NCBI GenBank assembly: GCA_018375675.1
Contig: JAHACW010000002.1
Location: forward strand, 33,479 to 97,478
Reading direction: 5' to 3'
Length of the DNA stretch: 64,000 nucleotides
Origin: Actinomyces sp.
GTDB lineage: Bacteria; Actinomycetota; Actinomycetes; Actinomycetales; Actinomycetaceae
The position numbers were made by a program, and so were the translations under genes. Below the pieces are notes generated by a model. It made no database searches. It had not been told where the DNA came from and saw only the letters and a program-made list of their open reading frames with translations. This document shows, in pieces, positions 45,466 to 54,502 of the stretch (the stretch's first letter is position 1; each line of letters begins with the position of its first letter).

Positions 45466-45777
45466 GTGGCCATTCTTGGCTGGATCGGGTGGGGACTGAG
45501 CGTTCTCATCAACCTCTACATGATGGTGCTGTTCGCGCGCGTCATTCTGGACTGGGTTCCGATTTTCGTGCGCGGATGGCGCCCGCGTGGGATTCTGCTC
45601 GTCCTTGCGAATGTTCTCTACGCGCTGACTGATCCTCCGATCCGTTGGATTGGGCGCTTCGTTCCGCCCCTGCGCCTGGGTGGAAGCATGGCAATCGATG
45701 TTGGTTTCATGCTCTTATTCCTGGTGCTTATTGTTGGGCAGCGTTTCGCTACTTTCCTGTACTTTTTGAGCCTGTAG
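45466..45777 (+). CDS. YggT-family membrane protein
   Basis: A 103-residue protein with two to three membrane segments (about 4-24, 38-60 with the DPPIRWIGRF motif at its end, and 80-100). The family accompanies sepF and divIVA in many Gram-positives; its role at the septum is not known. GTG at 45466 lies 6 nt after TGAGG; TTG at 45460 is an alternative. It starts 8 nt after sepF and is probably coupled. Confidence 0.85.
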   Translation: MAILGWIGWGLSVLINLYMMVLFARVILDWVPIFVRGWRPRGILLVLANVLYALTDPPIRWIGRFVPPLRLGGSMAIDVGFMLLFLVLIVGQRFATFLYFLSL

Positions 45778-45834
45778 AGTTCAAAAAGGGGGATGAGAGG
45801 TCCCACAAAAATGTCCCTCACCTCGTGATGGATG

Positions 45835-45862
45835 TTGCTAGTGTGACAATTTCAGTTATTAT
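45835..45862 (+). promoter_or_regulatory. Promoter of divIVA
   Basis: TTGCTA (45835-45840) and TATTAT (45857-45862) are 16 nt apart in an unusually AT-rich stretch, about 90 nt before the divIVA ATG. Confidence 0.55.
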
Positions 45863-45949
45863 TTTTGTGACGTGATAGCGGGCGGCCTTCCCGGTCGTCC
45901 AGGCGTGCGGCTTCCGCACGTCCAATCGAAACGACCGAGAGGCGAAGAA

Positions 45950-46531
45950 ATGGCCCTGCTCACCACCGAGGATGTCCTCAACAAGAAGTTCCAGTACGTC
46001 AAGTTCCGCGAGGGATACGACCAGGACGAGGTTGACGAGTTCCTCGACGAGGTTGTCTCCACCATCTACTCCCTGCAGATGGAGAACCAGGATCTGAAGG
46101 AAAAGCTCGAGGCCGCTGAGCGCCGTATTGCCGAGCTGTCCAACTCCGACTACACGCCGGCCGAGACCCCCGCCCCCGTGGCAGCCCCGGTCGTCGAGAC
46201 CCCGGCCCCCGCCGCCCCGGCCCTCACCGGCCCGCAGGATGCGGAGTCCGCCACCTCGATGCTGGCCCTCGCCCAGCGCGTCCACGACGAGTACGTGCGC
46301 GACGGCGAAGAGCAGTCCGCGAAGATCATCGCCGAGGCGAACGCCGAGCGCGACGCGATCATCGCCGACGCCCAGAAGCAGAAGGACTCGCTGCTCTCCC
46401 AGCTCGACCAGGAGCGCGAGCTGCTCGAGAACAAGATCAACGGCCTGCGCACCTTCGAGGCCGAGTACCGTTCGAACCTGCGCAACCACCTCGAGACCCT
46501 CCTCAAAGAGGTCGACAACGGCGAGAACTGA
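45950..46531 (+). CDS. divIVA: Polar growth/septum protein DivIVA (Wag31)
   Basis: A 193-residue coiled-coil scaffold for polar growth in actinobacteria. The N-terminal membrane-curvature domain LTTEDVLNKKFQYVKFREGYDQDEVDEFLDEVV (residues 4-36; given here in pieces as LTTEDVLNKKF, then REGYDQDEVDEFLDEV) is classical, followed by coiled-coil, an Ala/Pro linker (about 70-95) and a second coiled-coil to the end. ATG at 45950 follows GAGAGGCGAAGAA; the open frame upstream has no family likeness. It has its own promoter. Confidence 0.95.
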   Translation: MALLTTEDVLNKKFQYVKFREGYDQDEVDEFLDEVVSTIYSLQMENQDLKEKLEAAERRIAELSNSDYTPAETPAPVAAPVVETPAPAAPALTGPQDAESATSMLALAQRVHDEYVRDGEEQSAKIIAEANAERDAIIADAQKQKDSLLSQLDQERELLENKINGLRTFEAEYRSNLRNHLETLLKEVDNGEN

Positions 46532-46601
46532 TCGCAATCGCTTTGATCGGCGGCGGTGCACTTCGTGGTGCGCCGCCGCCGCTCGTTTAAGATAGGGAAC
46601 C

Positions 46602-47105
46602 ATGGCTGACTCCTCCCACCCGACCCACACCCGCGCGACGTGGATGTACGCGGGCCTCGTGTTCGTTGCCGCTATTGCCACCGATCAGGTGTCAAAGATG
46701 TGGGCACGCACTGCCCTTGACGGCCAAGCGCCGCGCCCGCTCATCGGGCAGTGGCTGTCGCTGTCTCTCGTGCACAATTCGGGTGCCGCCTTCTCCTTCG
46801 GCGCTGGCAAGACGTGGATTCTGACGATCTTCACCGTCGTCATCATCGGTGTGCTGGTCGTGATGGCTCGTCGCGTGCACCGTGCTTCGACGCTGCTGGC
46901 GATCGCGCTGCTGGCGGGTGGGGCCGTCGGAAACCTGATTGATCGACTGACTGCCGAGCCCGGATTCGGCATCGGCCACGTCACCGACTTCATTGCCTAC
47001 GGCCACTGGTTCGTTGGCAATGTCGCAGACATTTGGATCGTCCTCGGGGCGCCTTTGCTGGCCCTTGCGCTGTCCCGTGAGCCCTCGAAGGAGGACGCCC
47101 AGTGA
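46602..47105 (+). CDS. lspA: Lipoprotein signal peptidase
   Basis: A 167-residue membrane aspartic protease (four segments) that removes lipoprotein signal peptides. Motifs: [19 protein letters not shown], and the two catalytic Asp in GNLIDRL and [15 protein letters not shown] (46588-46593) ends 8 nt before the ATG, so the mRNA may be leaderless. It overlaps the next gene by 4 nt. Confidence 0.95.
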   Translation: MADSSHPTHTRATWMYAGLVFVAAIATDQVSKMWARTALDGQAPRPLIGQWLSLSLVHNSGAAFSFGAGKTWILTIFTVVIIGVLVVMARRVHRASTLLAIALLAGGAVGNLIDRLTAEPGFGIGHVTDFIAYGHWFVGNVADIWIVLGAPLLALALSREPSKEDAQ

Positions 47106-48019
47106 GCTCGCGTATGCTTCCCGTCCCCGACGCCCTTGTGGGTGAGAGGGTTGACGCCGCTCTGGCCCGCATGCTCGGCCTGTCGCGCTCGCGTTGCGCG
47201 GAGCTGGCGGGGGAGGGACACGTCCTCGTCAACGGGGTTGCGGCCGGCAAGTCCGATCGACTCGGGGCCATGGACATCATCGAGGTCACCATTCCGGAAC
47301 CGGAGAGTAAGCCGACCCCGGTCACCGATATGGCGATCCTCTACGACGACGAGGACATTGTCGTCGTTGACAAGCCCGTCGGCGTCGCCGCCCATACCGG
47401 CCCCGGGTGGGAGGGCCCCACGGTCCTGGGCAACCTGGAGGCGGCGGGATACCGCATCACCAGCTACGGCCCTCCTGAGCGCCAGGGAATCGTGCACCGC
47501 CTCGACGTGGGGACCTCGGGTGCGATGATGGTCGCCAAGTCTGAGCTCGCCTACACGGTCATGAAGCGTGCGTTCAAAGAACGCACAATCGAAAAGGTGT
47601 ACCACGCCGTCGTGGCCGGGCATCTCGACCCGGCCTCGGGCACGATCGACGCTCCGATCGGTCGTCATCCCTCACGCGAATGGCGCATGGCCGTCATCGA
47701 TGGAGGCAAGCGCGCCGTCACCCACTACGACACGTTCGAGCTCATGGCGGGTGCCCAGCTCACCGAGGTGCACCTGGAGACGGGACGCACCCACCAGATC
47801 CGCGTGCACATGGCCGCCGTCGGGCACCCGTGCGTGGGGGACACGTTCTACGGCGCCGACCCGACCCAGGCGGAGCGCCTGGGGCTCACCCGCCAGTGGC
47901 TGCACGCCGTTCGCCTCGGATTCGCCCACCCCCGCACGGGCATGCCGATGAGCGTGTCCAGCCCCTATCCGGATGATCTCGCCGATGCCCTCGAGGAGCT
48001 GCGTCACCCGCGCAACTGA
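47102..48019 (+). CDS. RluA/RluD-family 23S rRNA pseudouridine synthase
   Basis: A 305-residue enzyme with an N-terminal S4 RNA-binding domain (about 10-75) and a pseudouridine synthase domain carrying the catalytic Asp in [15 protein letters not shown] near 135. RluD activity is likely from the S4 domain and length, though the target uridines are not decided by sequence. GTG at 47102 overlaps lspA (GTGA), as usual for this pair. Confidence 0.9.
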   Translation: MSSRMLPVPDALVGERVDAALARMLGLSRSRCAELAGEGHVLVNGVAAGKSDRLGAMDIIEVTIPEPESKPTPVTDMAILYDDEDIVVVDKPVGVAAHTGPGWEGPTVLGNLEAAGYRITSYGPPERQGIVHRLDVGTSGAMMVAKSELAYTVMKRAFKERTIEKVYHAVVAGHLDPASGTIDAPIGRHPSREWRMAVIDGGKRAVTHYDTFELMAGAQLTEVHLETGRTHQIRVHMAAVGHPCVGDTFYGADPTQAERLGLTRQWLHAVRLGFAHPRTGMPMSVSSPYPDDLADALEELRHPRN

Positions 48020-48083
48020 CCCCCGTTGGTGAGGTGTCCCCGCGTCCCAGCCCCGGCCTCGTCGCGGCCGTCACGCCGTGAGA

Positions 48084-48097
48084 TGAACGACCGTTCC
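48084..48097. promoter_or_regulatory. SOS-like half-conserved palindrome upstream of dnaE
   Basis: TGAACGACCGTTCC has the GAAC-N4-GTTC core of a LexA site but both outer bases differ from consensus. It lies 52-65 nt before dnaE, upstream of the predicted -35 area, so repression is doubtful. Confidence 0.25.
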
Positions 48098-48136
48098 GCT
48101 CGGGGCGTTCACCGTGGGTGCGCGCGCCTCGGACAG

Positions 48137-48142
48137 TAGAAT
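48137..48142 (+). promoter_or_regulatory. -10 box of dnaE, leaderless type
   Basis: TAGAAT ends 6 nt before the dnaE ATG and no Shine-Dalgarno sequence intervenes. Confidence 0.55.
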
Positions 48143-48148
48143 CGACGC

Positions 48149-51100
48149 ATGGCTGATTCCTTCGTGCACCTTCACAACCACTCCGAGTATTCGATGCTCG
48201 ACGGAGCGGCGAAGACGAAAGCAATGGCGGAGGAGGCCGCCCGTCTCGGGCAGCCCGCGATCGGCCTGACGGATCACGGTTATCTTTTCGGTGCCTTCGA
48301 TTTCTACACGAACTGCAAGAACGCGGGAGTTAAGCCGATCATCGGCCTGGAGGCGTACGTGACGCCGGGGACCTCACGCTTCGATCGCCAGAAGGTCCTG
48401 TGGGGCGAGCCGTGGCAGCGCGCCGACGACGTGAGCGCCGGCGGCTCCTACAATCACCTGACCCTGGTCGCCTACAACACGACGGGCATGCACAACCTCT
48501 TCCGTCTGGGGTCCTACGCCTCGACGGACGGCCAGTTCGGCAAGTGGCCCCGTGCCGACAAGGAGCTGCTCAGCCAGTTCCACGAGGGCCTCATCGTGTT
48601 CACGGGCTGTCCCTCCGGCGCCGTGCAGACGCGCCTGCGCCTGGGGCAGTGGGACGAGGCCGTGGCTGAGGCCGCGGAGCTGCGCGACATTTTTGGTGCG
48701 GAGAACTTTTACGTCGAGGTCATGGACCACGGCATCGACATCGAGCGGCGTACCCACCAGCAGGTCCTCGAGATCGCAAAGCTCATGAACGCGCCCCTCG
48801 TAGCCACCAACGACGCGCACTATGTCAAGCGCGACGACCGCAAGATCCAGGACGCGCTCCTGTGCATCAACTCGGGCTCGCGCATCAATGACCCCGACCG
48901 ATTCAAGTTTGACGGCGACGGCTACTACATTCGCTCCTCGGATGAGATGCGCTCCCTGTGGAGCGAGCTGCCCAGCGCCTGCGACTCGACCCTCGAGATC
49001 GCCGAGCGCTGCGACGTGCACTTCACGACCACGAAGGAGGGCGCCAACTACATGCCCGACTTCCCGGTGCCCGAGGGCGAAGACAAGACCTCGTGGTTCA
49101 TCAAGGAGGTCGAGCGAGGCCTGCGTGACCGCTTCCCGAACGGTATTCCGGACGACGTGCGCAAGCAGGCCCAGTACGAGGAAGACGTCATCATCAAGAT
49201 GGGCTTCCCCGGCTACTTCCTCACCGTCGCCGACTACATCAACTGGGCGAAGTCCCAGGGCATCCGCGTGGGACCGGGCCGTGGCTCGGGCGCGGGCTCG
49301 ATGGTCGCCTACGCCCTGAAGATCACCGAGCTCAACCCCCTCGAGCACGGCCTGATTTTCGAGCGATTCCTCAACCCCGAGCGAATCTCGATGCCCGACT
49401 TCGACGTCGACTTCGACGAACGTAGGCGAGACGAGGTTATCGCCTACGTCAAGCGCAAGTACGGCGAGGACCGCATCAGCCAGGTCGTCACCTACGGAAC
49501 GATTAAGACCAAGCAGGCGCTGAAGGACTCCGCTCGTATCCTCGGCAAGGACTTCAAGGTCGGCGAGCAGCTCACCAAGGCGCTGCCCCCGGCGATCATG
49601 GGCAAGGACATCACGGTCCACGGCATCTTCGACGAGAAGGACAAGCGCTACGCCGAGGCCTCGGAGTTCCGTAAGTTCTACGAGGAGAACCCGGACACGC
49701 ACGAGGTCGTCCAGTACGCGCTCGGCCTGGAGGGCCTGACGCGCCAGTGGGGTGTGCATGCGTGTGCGGTCATCATGAGCTCCCACACGCTCACCGACAT
49801 CATCCCGGTCATGAAGCGCCCGCAGGACGGTGCGATCATCACGCAGTTCGACTACCCGACGTGCGAGACGTTGGGCCTGCTGAAGATGGACTTCCTTGGT
49901 CTGCGTAACCTGACCGTCGTGTCTGACGCCCTCGAGAACATTGCGCTCAACGGCAAGCCGGACCCGGATCTGGACCACCTGACCTTCGACGATAAGAAGA
50001 CCTACGAGCTGCTGGGACGAGGCGAGACCCTCGGCGTCTTCCAGCTGGATGGTGGCGGCATGCGCGACCTCCTCAAGCTCATGAAGCCCGACAACTTCGA
50101 AGACATCTCCGCCGTCGGCGCCCTGTACCGTCCCGGCCCGATGGGCGCGAACTCGCACACGAACTACGCGCTGCGTAAGAACGGGCGTCAGGAGATCACA
50201 CCCATCCACCCGGAGCTGGCGGAGCCGCTCGAGGACATCCTGGGAACGACCTTCGGTCTGATCGTGTACCAGGAGCAGGTCATGCAGATCGCCCAGAAGC
50301 TGGCGGGCTACTCGCTGGGCCAGGCAGATATCCTGCGTAAGGCCATGGGCAAGAAGAAGAAGGAGGTCCTGGACCAGCAGTTCAAGGGCTTCCGCCAGGG
50401 CATGGTCGATAACGGCTACTCCGAGGAGTCGATCAAGGCCCTGTGGGACGTCGTCGTTCCCTTCTCCGCCTACGCCTTCAATAAGGCCCACTCGGCGGCC
50501 TACGGCCTCGTCTCCTACTGGACGGCCTTCCTCAAGGCAAACTACCCGACGGAGTACATGGCGGCCCTGCTGACCTCGACGAAGGACAACAAGGATCGTC
50601 GAGCCCTGTACCTGGCGGAGTGCCGCCACATGGACATCACGGTCCTGCCCCCGGACGTGAACGCGTCGATGGGTAACTTTGCGCCTGACGGTGAGGCGAT
50701 CCGCTTCGGCCTGAATGCCATCCAGAACGTGGGTGGCCCGGTCGTCGATGCGATCGTGGAAACCCGAGCCGAAAAGGGACGGTTCGCCTCGTTCCAGGAT
50801 TTCCTGGACAAGGTGCCCCAGGTGGTGTGCAACAAGCGCACGATCCAGTCCCTCATTCGCGCCGGCGCTTTCGACTCGATGGGTCACACGCGCCGCGCCC
50901 TCCTCGCGCGCTGCGACGAGGCCGTGGACGCGATCATCGACGTCAAGCGCAACGAGGCGATCGGACAGTTCGATCTGTTCGGCGCTCTGGGCGAGGATGA
51001 GGACACGGGCTCGGGTCTGACGATCGACATCCCGGACCTGCCCGAGTTCGACCGTAAGACGAAGCTGGCGGCCGAGCGCGAGATGCTGGGCCTGTACGTC

Positions 51101-51691
51101 TCCGACCACCCGCTGCGCGGCGTGGAGGCAGCGCTGGCTCGCCATCAGGACTACGAGATCGCCCAGGTCGTCGGCTCCGATGGGGCGATGGCGGACCGCG
51201 TCGTGAAGATCGCGGGCCTCGTCTCAGGCGTGACGACGAAGGTGACGAAGCAGGGTAACGCGTGGGCGATCGCGACGATCGAGGACCTGTCGGGCTCGGT
51301 GGATGTGCTCTTCTTCCCGCGCTCCTACGAGTCGATTCAGACCTACCTCGCGCAGGACATCATCGTCCAGATCGAGGGCAAGGTGAACGTGCGCGAGGAG
51401 GGCATGACCATCTACGGACAGTCGATGACCCTCCTGGATCTGTCGGGTGGGGCGGACCTGCCCCTCGACCTGCGCCTACCGGCCGCCAGGTGTACGCCCG
51501 AGCTGCTCACCGACCTGCGCGGTGTCCTCGAGTCCTATCCCGGCGGCTCACCGGTGCGCCTGCACCTGACGGAGCCGGGGCGCACAACGGTCGTCGAGTT
51601 GGATCCGAAGCTGCGCGTTGAGCAGACGAGCGCCTTCTTCAGTCACATCAAGGCAGTCGTCGGCGCGGGCGGTGTCGTCACCTCGTCCTAA
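48149..51691 (+). CDS. dnaE: DNA polymerase III alpha subunit
   Basis: The 1180-residue replicative polymerase (DnaE1 type). The PHP domain starts HLHNHSEYSMLDGAAKT; catalytic aspartates are in PDFDVDFDERRRDEV near 420, with VGPGRGSGAGSMVAY before them; helix-hairpin-helix, beta-binding and OB domains follow, ending near the LEVEL of KLRVEQTSAFF. Length suits the main replicative enzyme, not DnaE2. ATG at 48149 is preceded by TAGAAT, predicting a leaderless mRNA. It converges on a small S4 gene. Confidence 0.98.
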   Translation: MADSFVHLHNHSEYSMLDGAAKTKAMAEEAARLGQPAIGLTDHGYLFGAFDFYTNCKNAGVKPIIGLEAYVTPGTSRFDRQKVLWGEPWQRADDVSAGGSYNHLTLVAYNTTGMHNLFRLGSYASTDGQFGKWPRADKELLSQFHEGLIVFTGCPSGAVQTRLRLGQWDEAVAEAAELRDIFGAENFYVEVMDHGIDIERRTHQQVLEIAKLMNAPLVATNDAHYVKRDDRKIQDALLCINSGSRINDPDRFKFDGDGYYIRSSDEMRSLWSELPSACDSTLEIAERCDVHFTTTKEGANYMPDFPVPEGEDKTSWFIKEVERGLRDRFPNGIPDDVRKQAQYEEDVIIKMGFPGYFLTVADYINWAKSQGIRVGPGRGSGAGSMVAYALKITELNPLEHGLIFERFLNPERISMPDFDVDFDERRRDEVIAYVKRKYGEDRISQVVTYGTIKTKQALKDSARILGKDFKVGEQLTKALPPAIMGKDITVHGIFDEKDKRYAEASEFRKFYEENPDTHEVVQYALGLEGLTRQWGVHACAVIMSSHTLTDIIPVMKRPQDGAIITQFDYPTCETLGLLKMDFLGLRNLTVVSDALENIALNGKPDPDLDHLTFDDKKTYELLGRGETLGVFQLDGGGMRDLLKLMKPDNFEDISAVGALYRPGPMGANSHTNYALRKNGRQEITPIHPELAEPLEDILGTTFGLIVYQEQVMQIAQKLAGYSLGQADILRKAMGKKKKEVLDQQFKGFRQGMVDNGYSEESIKALWDVVVPFSAYAFNKAHSAAYGLVSYWTAFLKANYPTEYMAALLTSTKDNKDRRALYLAECRHMDITVLPPDVNASMGNFAPDGEAIRFGLNAIQNVGGPVVDAIVETRAEKGRFASFQDFLDKVPQVVCNKRTIQSLIRAGAFDSMGHTRRALLARCDEAVDAIIDVKRNEAIGQFDLFGALGEDEDTGSGLTIDIPDLPEFDRKTKLAAEREMLGLYVSDHPLRGVEAALARHQDYEIAQVVGSDGAMADRVVKIAGLVSGVTTKVTKQGNAWAIATIEDLSGSVDVLFFPRSYESIQTYLAQDIIVQIEGKVNVREEGMTIYGQSMTLLDLSGGADLPLDLRLPAARCTPELLTDLRGVLESYPGGSPVRLHLTEPGRTTVVELDPKLRVEQTSAFFSHIKAVVGAGGVVTSS

Positions 51692-51692
51692 T

Positions 51693-51733
51693 ACGATGCG
51701 AGCCGGGCCCCGATGGGACTCGGCTCGCGTCGT
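51693..51733. terminator. Bidirectional hairpin between dnaE and the S4 gene
   Basis: Arms from 51693 (ACGATGCGAGCCG) and ending at 51733 (CGGCTCGCGTCGT) pair with wobbles; the inner part continues with one mismatch. It begins 2 nt after dnaE and lies 13 nt before the end of the convergent S4 gene. Confidence 0.65.
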
Positions 51734-51745
51734 CGATGGGCGTGC

Positions 51746-51976
51746 TTAGGACGCGGATCCGACGATTGCGGCGGCCTTGCCCCAGGGGGCGTCGACCTCG
51801 ACGAGGTCGCCGGCGCTCAGGTGGTGGCCGCGGCGCGTCTCCACCTCGCCGTTGACGGTCACATCCCCGGCCTGGATGAGTTCGCGGGCCTGTGCGCCGT
51901 CTTCCGCGAGGGAGGCGAGCTTGACGAATTGGCCGAGCTTGATCTCCCCGCGCACGGGGATCGTCGGTGTGCTCAT
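51746..51976 (-). CDS. Small S4 RNA-binding protein
   Basis: A 76-residue single S4 domain (IKLGQFVKLASLAEDGAQAR, then LIQAGDVTVNGEVETRRGHHL), similar in size to RqcP/YlmH-type and YaaA-type proteins that bind rRNA or tRNA. ATG at 51976 follows AAAGGAT. The longer frame upstream crosses the divergent gap and is not supported. Without RqcH nearby, ribosome quality control is only one option. Confidence 0.8.
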   Translation of the reverse strand: MSTPTIPVRGEIKLGQFVKLASLAEDGAQARELIQAGDVTVNGEVETRRGHHLSAGDLVEVDAPWGKAAAIVGSAS

Positions 51977-52068
51977 GGTGAATCCTTTCGCTGGTGGAGA
52001 GCGCATCACGCGCGAGGGCGTGGATGAACAGTATCCTTGGTTAGAGACACACAGTATAAGGAGGAGCG

Positions 52069-52716
52069 GTGAGCGCTCACAACGACGATATCGACGCGGA
52101 GTTCCAGTCGCTGGTTGCATCGCTGGGATCGACGCCCGCCGCGGGCGATTCTCTGCCGTCCCTCGATCCGGACGACACTCCCGTTGACGAGTCCCTGCAC
52201 CTGGAGGGCGGTCGCCTGTCGGTTGCCCTCGTGCTCGCCCCGATTTCCTACCCGGAGGCGCTGCATTCGCTGCTCGCGTTGACGGGTGTGCGCGAGTCGA
52301 TCGTGCGTCTCAAGCCGTGGACCGCCGTGTGGCTGCGCGTCGAGACGACGCCGACCGACGAGGAGGAACTCGACGCTCTGCTGACCGGCCAGCGTCCGAT
52401 GCCCGACGCGGTGGATCGCGTGGCCCGGGCCGTCTCGAACCTGTCGAAGTACGGGGCGGTCGCTCTCATGAGCTGGCTCGTCGAGGGGGACGGCGTGGAG
52501 CCGGGCGTCTCGGGTCGTATCTCCGCCCAGCGCTACGTGAGCGGTGAGCCCGAGGAGACGATTCCTGCGGGACTGCTGCTGGGGGCGATGCCCGCGGCGA
52601 CGGAGGACCTCCTGCTGGGTCGTACGACGCCCGCCGACTACAAGGATTCCGTGGCTGCTGACGGCAGCTGCCAGGGCGGCGGCCCCTTTGGGTGGCTGCG
52701 ACGCAAGCAATCATGA
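52069..52716 (+). CDS. Conserved hypothetical protein next to priA
   Basis: A 215-residue protein of no family I recognise. An acidic N-terminus (about 45 residues) leads into an alpha/beta core (LSVALVLAPISYPEALHSLLALTG and VWLRVETTPTDEEELDALL), then a Gly-rich C-terminus with a final Arg/Lys cluster. No signal or membrane segment. GTG at 52069 follows AAGGAGGAGCG. It overlaps priA by 4 nt (ATGA), so it is cotranscribed with priA and the SseB-like gene. Confidence 0.8.
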   Translation: MSAHNDDIDAEFQSLVASLGSTPAAGDSLPSLDPDDTPVDESLHLEGGRLSVALVLAPISYPEALHSLLALTGVRESIVRLKPWTAVWLRVETTPTDEEELDALLTGQRPMPDAVDRVARAVSNLSKYGAVALMSWLVEGDGVEPGVSGRISAQRYVSGEPEETIPAGLLLGAMPAATEDLLLGRTTPADYKDSVAADGSCQGGGPFGWLRRKQS

Positions 52717-53438
52717 CAATCCTCGAACTGCTGCCCGCGATCGACGTAACGGGCGGGCAGGCCGTGCGCCTGTCCTCCGGATCGATCGACGAGGGCTCCT
52801 GGGGGAGCCCGATTGATGTCGCCCGTTCGTTTGACGAGGCCGGGGCCCGCTGGGTGCACCTCGTGGACCTGGACCTGGCGTTTGGTCGCGGCGAAAACTC
52901 TGAGCTGCTCGCCCGGGTGATCCGTGAGGTTCCCGTACGCGTCGAGCTGTCGGGAGGCATCACGAGCCGAGCGGCCATCGAGGCCGGGCTGGCGATGGGC
53001 CCCGAGCGCGTCAACATTGCGACGCAGGCTCTGGGTGACATCGACGCTGTGTGCGAGGCCGTCGACGCTTTCGGTGAGCGTGTCGCCGTGTGCTTGGACG
53101 TGCGCGGTGATCGCCTGGCCGCGCGTGGCGGGAGTGGCGAGGGCGGCAACGTCTGGGAAGCCCTGCACGTCCTGAACGAGGCGGGAGTGGCCCGCTTGGT
53201 CGTCACCGACGTGACTCGTGACGGTCAGATGAATGGTTCCAATCGCGACCTGCTGGCCCGCGTCGCAGACCAGACCCCCGCTCGGATCATTGCCTCGGGT
53301 GGGGTCAACTCCCTGGCCGACATCGAAGCCCTGCGCGCCCTCGGCATCGAGGGTGCGATCGTCGGAAAGGCCCTGTACCAGGGCGCATTCACTCTGGCCG
53401 ATGCGCTGGATGTTGCCGGATACGAGGAACTCTCATGA
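52713..53438 (+). CDS. priA: PriA/HisA-family isomerase
   Basis: A 241-residue TIM barrel of the HisA/PriA family, which isomerises ProFAR in histidine synthesis and, in many actinobacteria, also PRA in tryptophan synthesis (TrpF role). Catalytic Asp11 (LLPAIDV) and Asp170 (VVTDVTRDG) are both present, with phosphate loops LSGGIT and ASGGVNS. The substrate-switch loop reads LAARGG (135-140): it keeps Arg138 but has Gly where mycobacterial PriA has Trp145, so dual activity is in doubt. ATG at 52713 overlaps the previous stop. No other his or trp gene is nearby. Confidence 0.9.
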   Translation: MTILELLPAIDVTGGQAVRLSSGSIDEGSWGSPIDVARSFDEAGARWVHLVDLDLAFGRGENSELLARVIREVPVRVELSGGITSRAAIEAGLAMGPERVNIATQALGDIDAVCEAVDAFGERVAVCLDVRGDRLAARGGSGEGGNVWEALHVLNEAGVARLVVTDVTRDGQMNGSNRDLLARVADQTPARIIASGGVNSLADIEALRALGIEGAIVGKALYQGAFTLADALDVAGYEELS

Positions 53439-54202
53439 CTCCCACGCCCCCTTCTCTCACCGAGGAACAGAAGAACAGACTGGCGCAGCGCCTGTCGATG
53501 ATGAGCCACGACCGTGCAGATGTCGGCCAGGGGCTTCCCCGGACAGCCCGGGCGCTCGCGCTGGGGCAGGGCAGTGACGCGGGGGCGGCCAGGCTTGAGG
53601 CGCTCGTCGATGCTCTCGTCTTTGAGCGCGTGATCGTTCCCATTGACGTCGAGCCGGACCCGCGCGTGACGGGCGTTCACGCCGGAGAAAACGGACACAA
53701 CCCGATCGATTTCGTGCGCGCACAGACCCCCGCGGGGGAGGCGCTCGCCATCTATTCGTCGGCGCAGGCGCTGACCGCACACCGCCCCGGTGACCGTCCG
53801 ATGGCGCTGGACTTTCGCACGATCGGTCTGACCGCCCTCGTGGAGACGGGCGGGCGCATCGTCGTTAACCCGGGTACCGATGCGGTGCTGCTGCCACGCC
53901 CCGCCGTGGCCGCGCTCTCGCAGGGGGATGAGTGGCTGCCCGCCTGGCGCGACGAAGCTCTGCGTGAGCTCCTACTCGCCGAGGCCTCCGCGGCGTGCGC
54001 GGCCATCGTCGACGTTGAGATTGCCTACGCGGGCGACGGCCTCACGCGCGTGCTTGTGTCCGTGGACCGCGCGTCTTTCGCTCAGGGGGCAGATGCCTCG
54101 GCGATGAAAGAGACGCTGTCGGCCGCACTGAACGCCCTGGGGTCGAACCCCCGCCTCATCGCTGCGGCCGACCGTGTCGAGATAGCGCCCGTGCTGCGCT
54201 GA
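53435..54202 (+). CDS. SseB-family protein
   Basis: A 255-residue cytoplasmic protein with an SseB N-terminal domain (roughly 55-180: EALVDALVFERVIVPIDVE, TPAGEALAIYSSAQAL, LDFRTIGL). The family has no clear biochemical role. It overlaps priA by 4 nt and ends the operon before the infC leader. The C-terminal 70 residues form an alpha/beta segment (ACAAIVDVEIAYAGDGL). Confidence 0.75.
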   Translation: MTPTPPSLTEEQKNRLAQRLSMMSHDRADVGQGLPRTARALALGQGSDAGAARLEALVDALVFERVIVPIDVEPDPRVTGVHAGENGHNPIDFVRAQTPAGEALAIYSSAQALTAHRPGDRPMALDFRTIGLTALVETGGRIVVNPGTDAVLLPRPAVAALSQGDEWLPAWRDEALRELLLAEASAACAAIVDVEIAYAGDGLTRVLVSVDRASFAQGADASAMKETLSAALNALGSNPRLIAAADRVEIAPVLR

Positions 54203-54277
54203 ACCGGCCTCGAGCACTCCCGGCACAGCGTGAGGCGCGCAATGATTGCTGATCTGGCGCTCTTGTCCTGTTTCTGG

Positions 54278-54502
54278 TAGGGTAGATACGACCGTCTGGG
54301 CGAAAGCCCGGAACGCAAGCGGAGAAATCCCACCTGGATACCCGCCTCTCGACAGAGAGGATGCCGCCCGCAAGGGCGTTGCGCAGGGGATCGGGTCCGG
54401 CGGTCAACACCCGTGTGTGTTGACCCTATGGAAGCCTCCGTGCGCGTCGCGTAACGGAGGCTTTTCGTTACGCGCATAAGGATTCTGTGGAAGGAGCCGC
54501 TC
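54278..54502 (+). promoter_or_regulatory. Structured leader of the infC-rpmI-rplT operon
   Basis: The 300 nt between the SseB gene and infC contain a TAGGGT -10-like box (54278-54283), a perfect 9-bp hairpin (54402-54410 with 54417-54425), an intrinsic terminator (54432-54465) and an overlapping 9-bp hairpin (54448-54456 with 54466-54474). The last two cannot form together. A 20-codon ATG frame (54361-54423) ends inside the first hairpin. This fits regulation by attenuation. Confidence 0.6.
54432..54465 (+). terminator. Intrinsic terminator (attenuator) before infC
   Basis: AAGCCTCCGT (54432-54441) and ACGGAGGCTT (54454-54463) form a perfect 10-bp stem with TTTT at the end. It lies 38 nt before the infC start codon inside the leader. 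Confidence 0.75.

Noticed and set aside
48374-51145. 923-codon minus-strand frame opposite dnaE
   Set aside because: Antisense shadow of dnaE; Val/Leu/Arg/Asp-rich without motifs or Shine-Dalgarno sequence.
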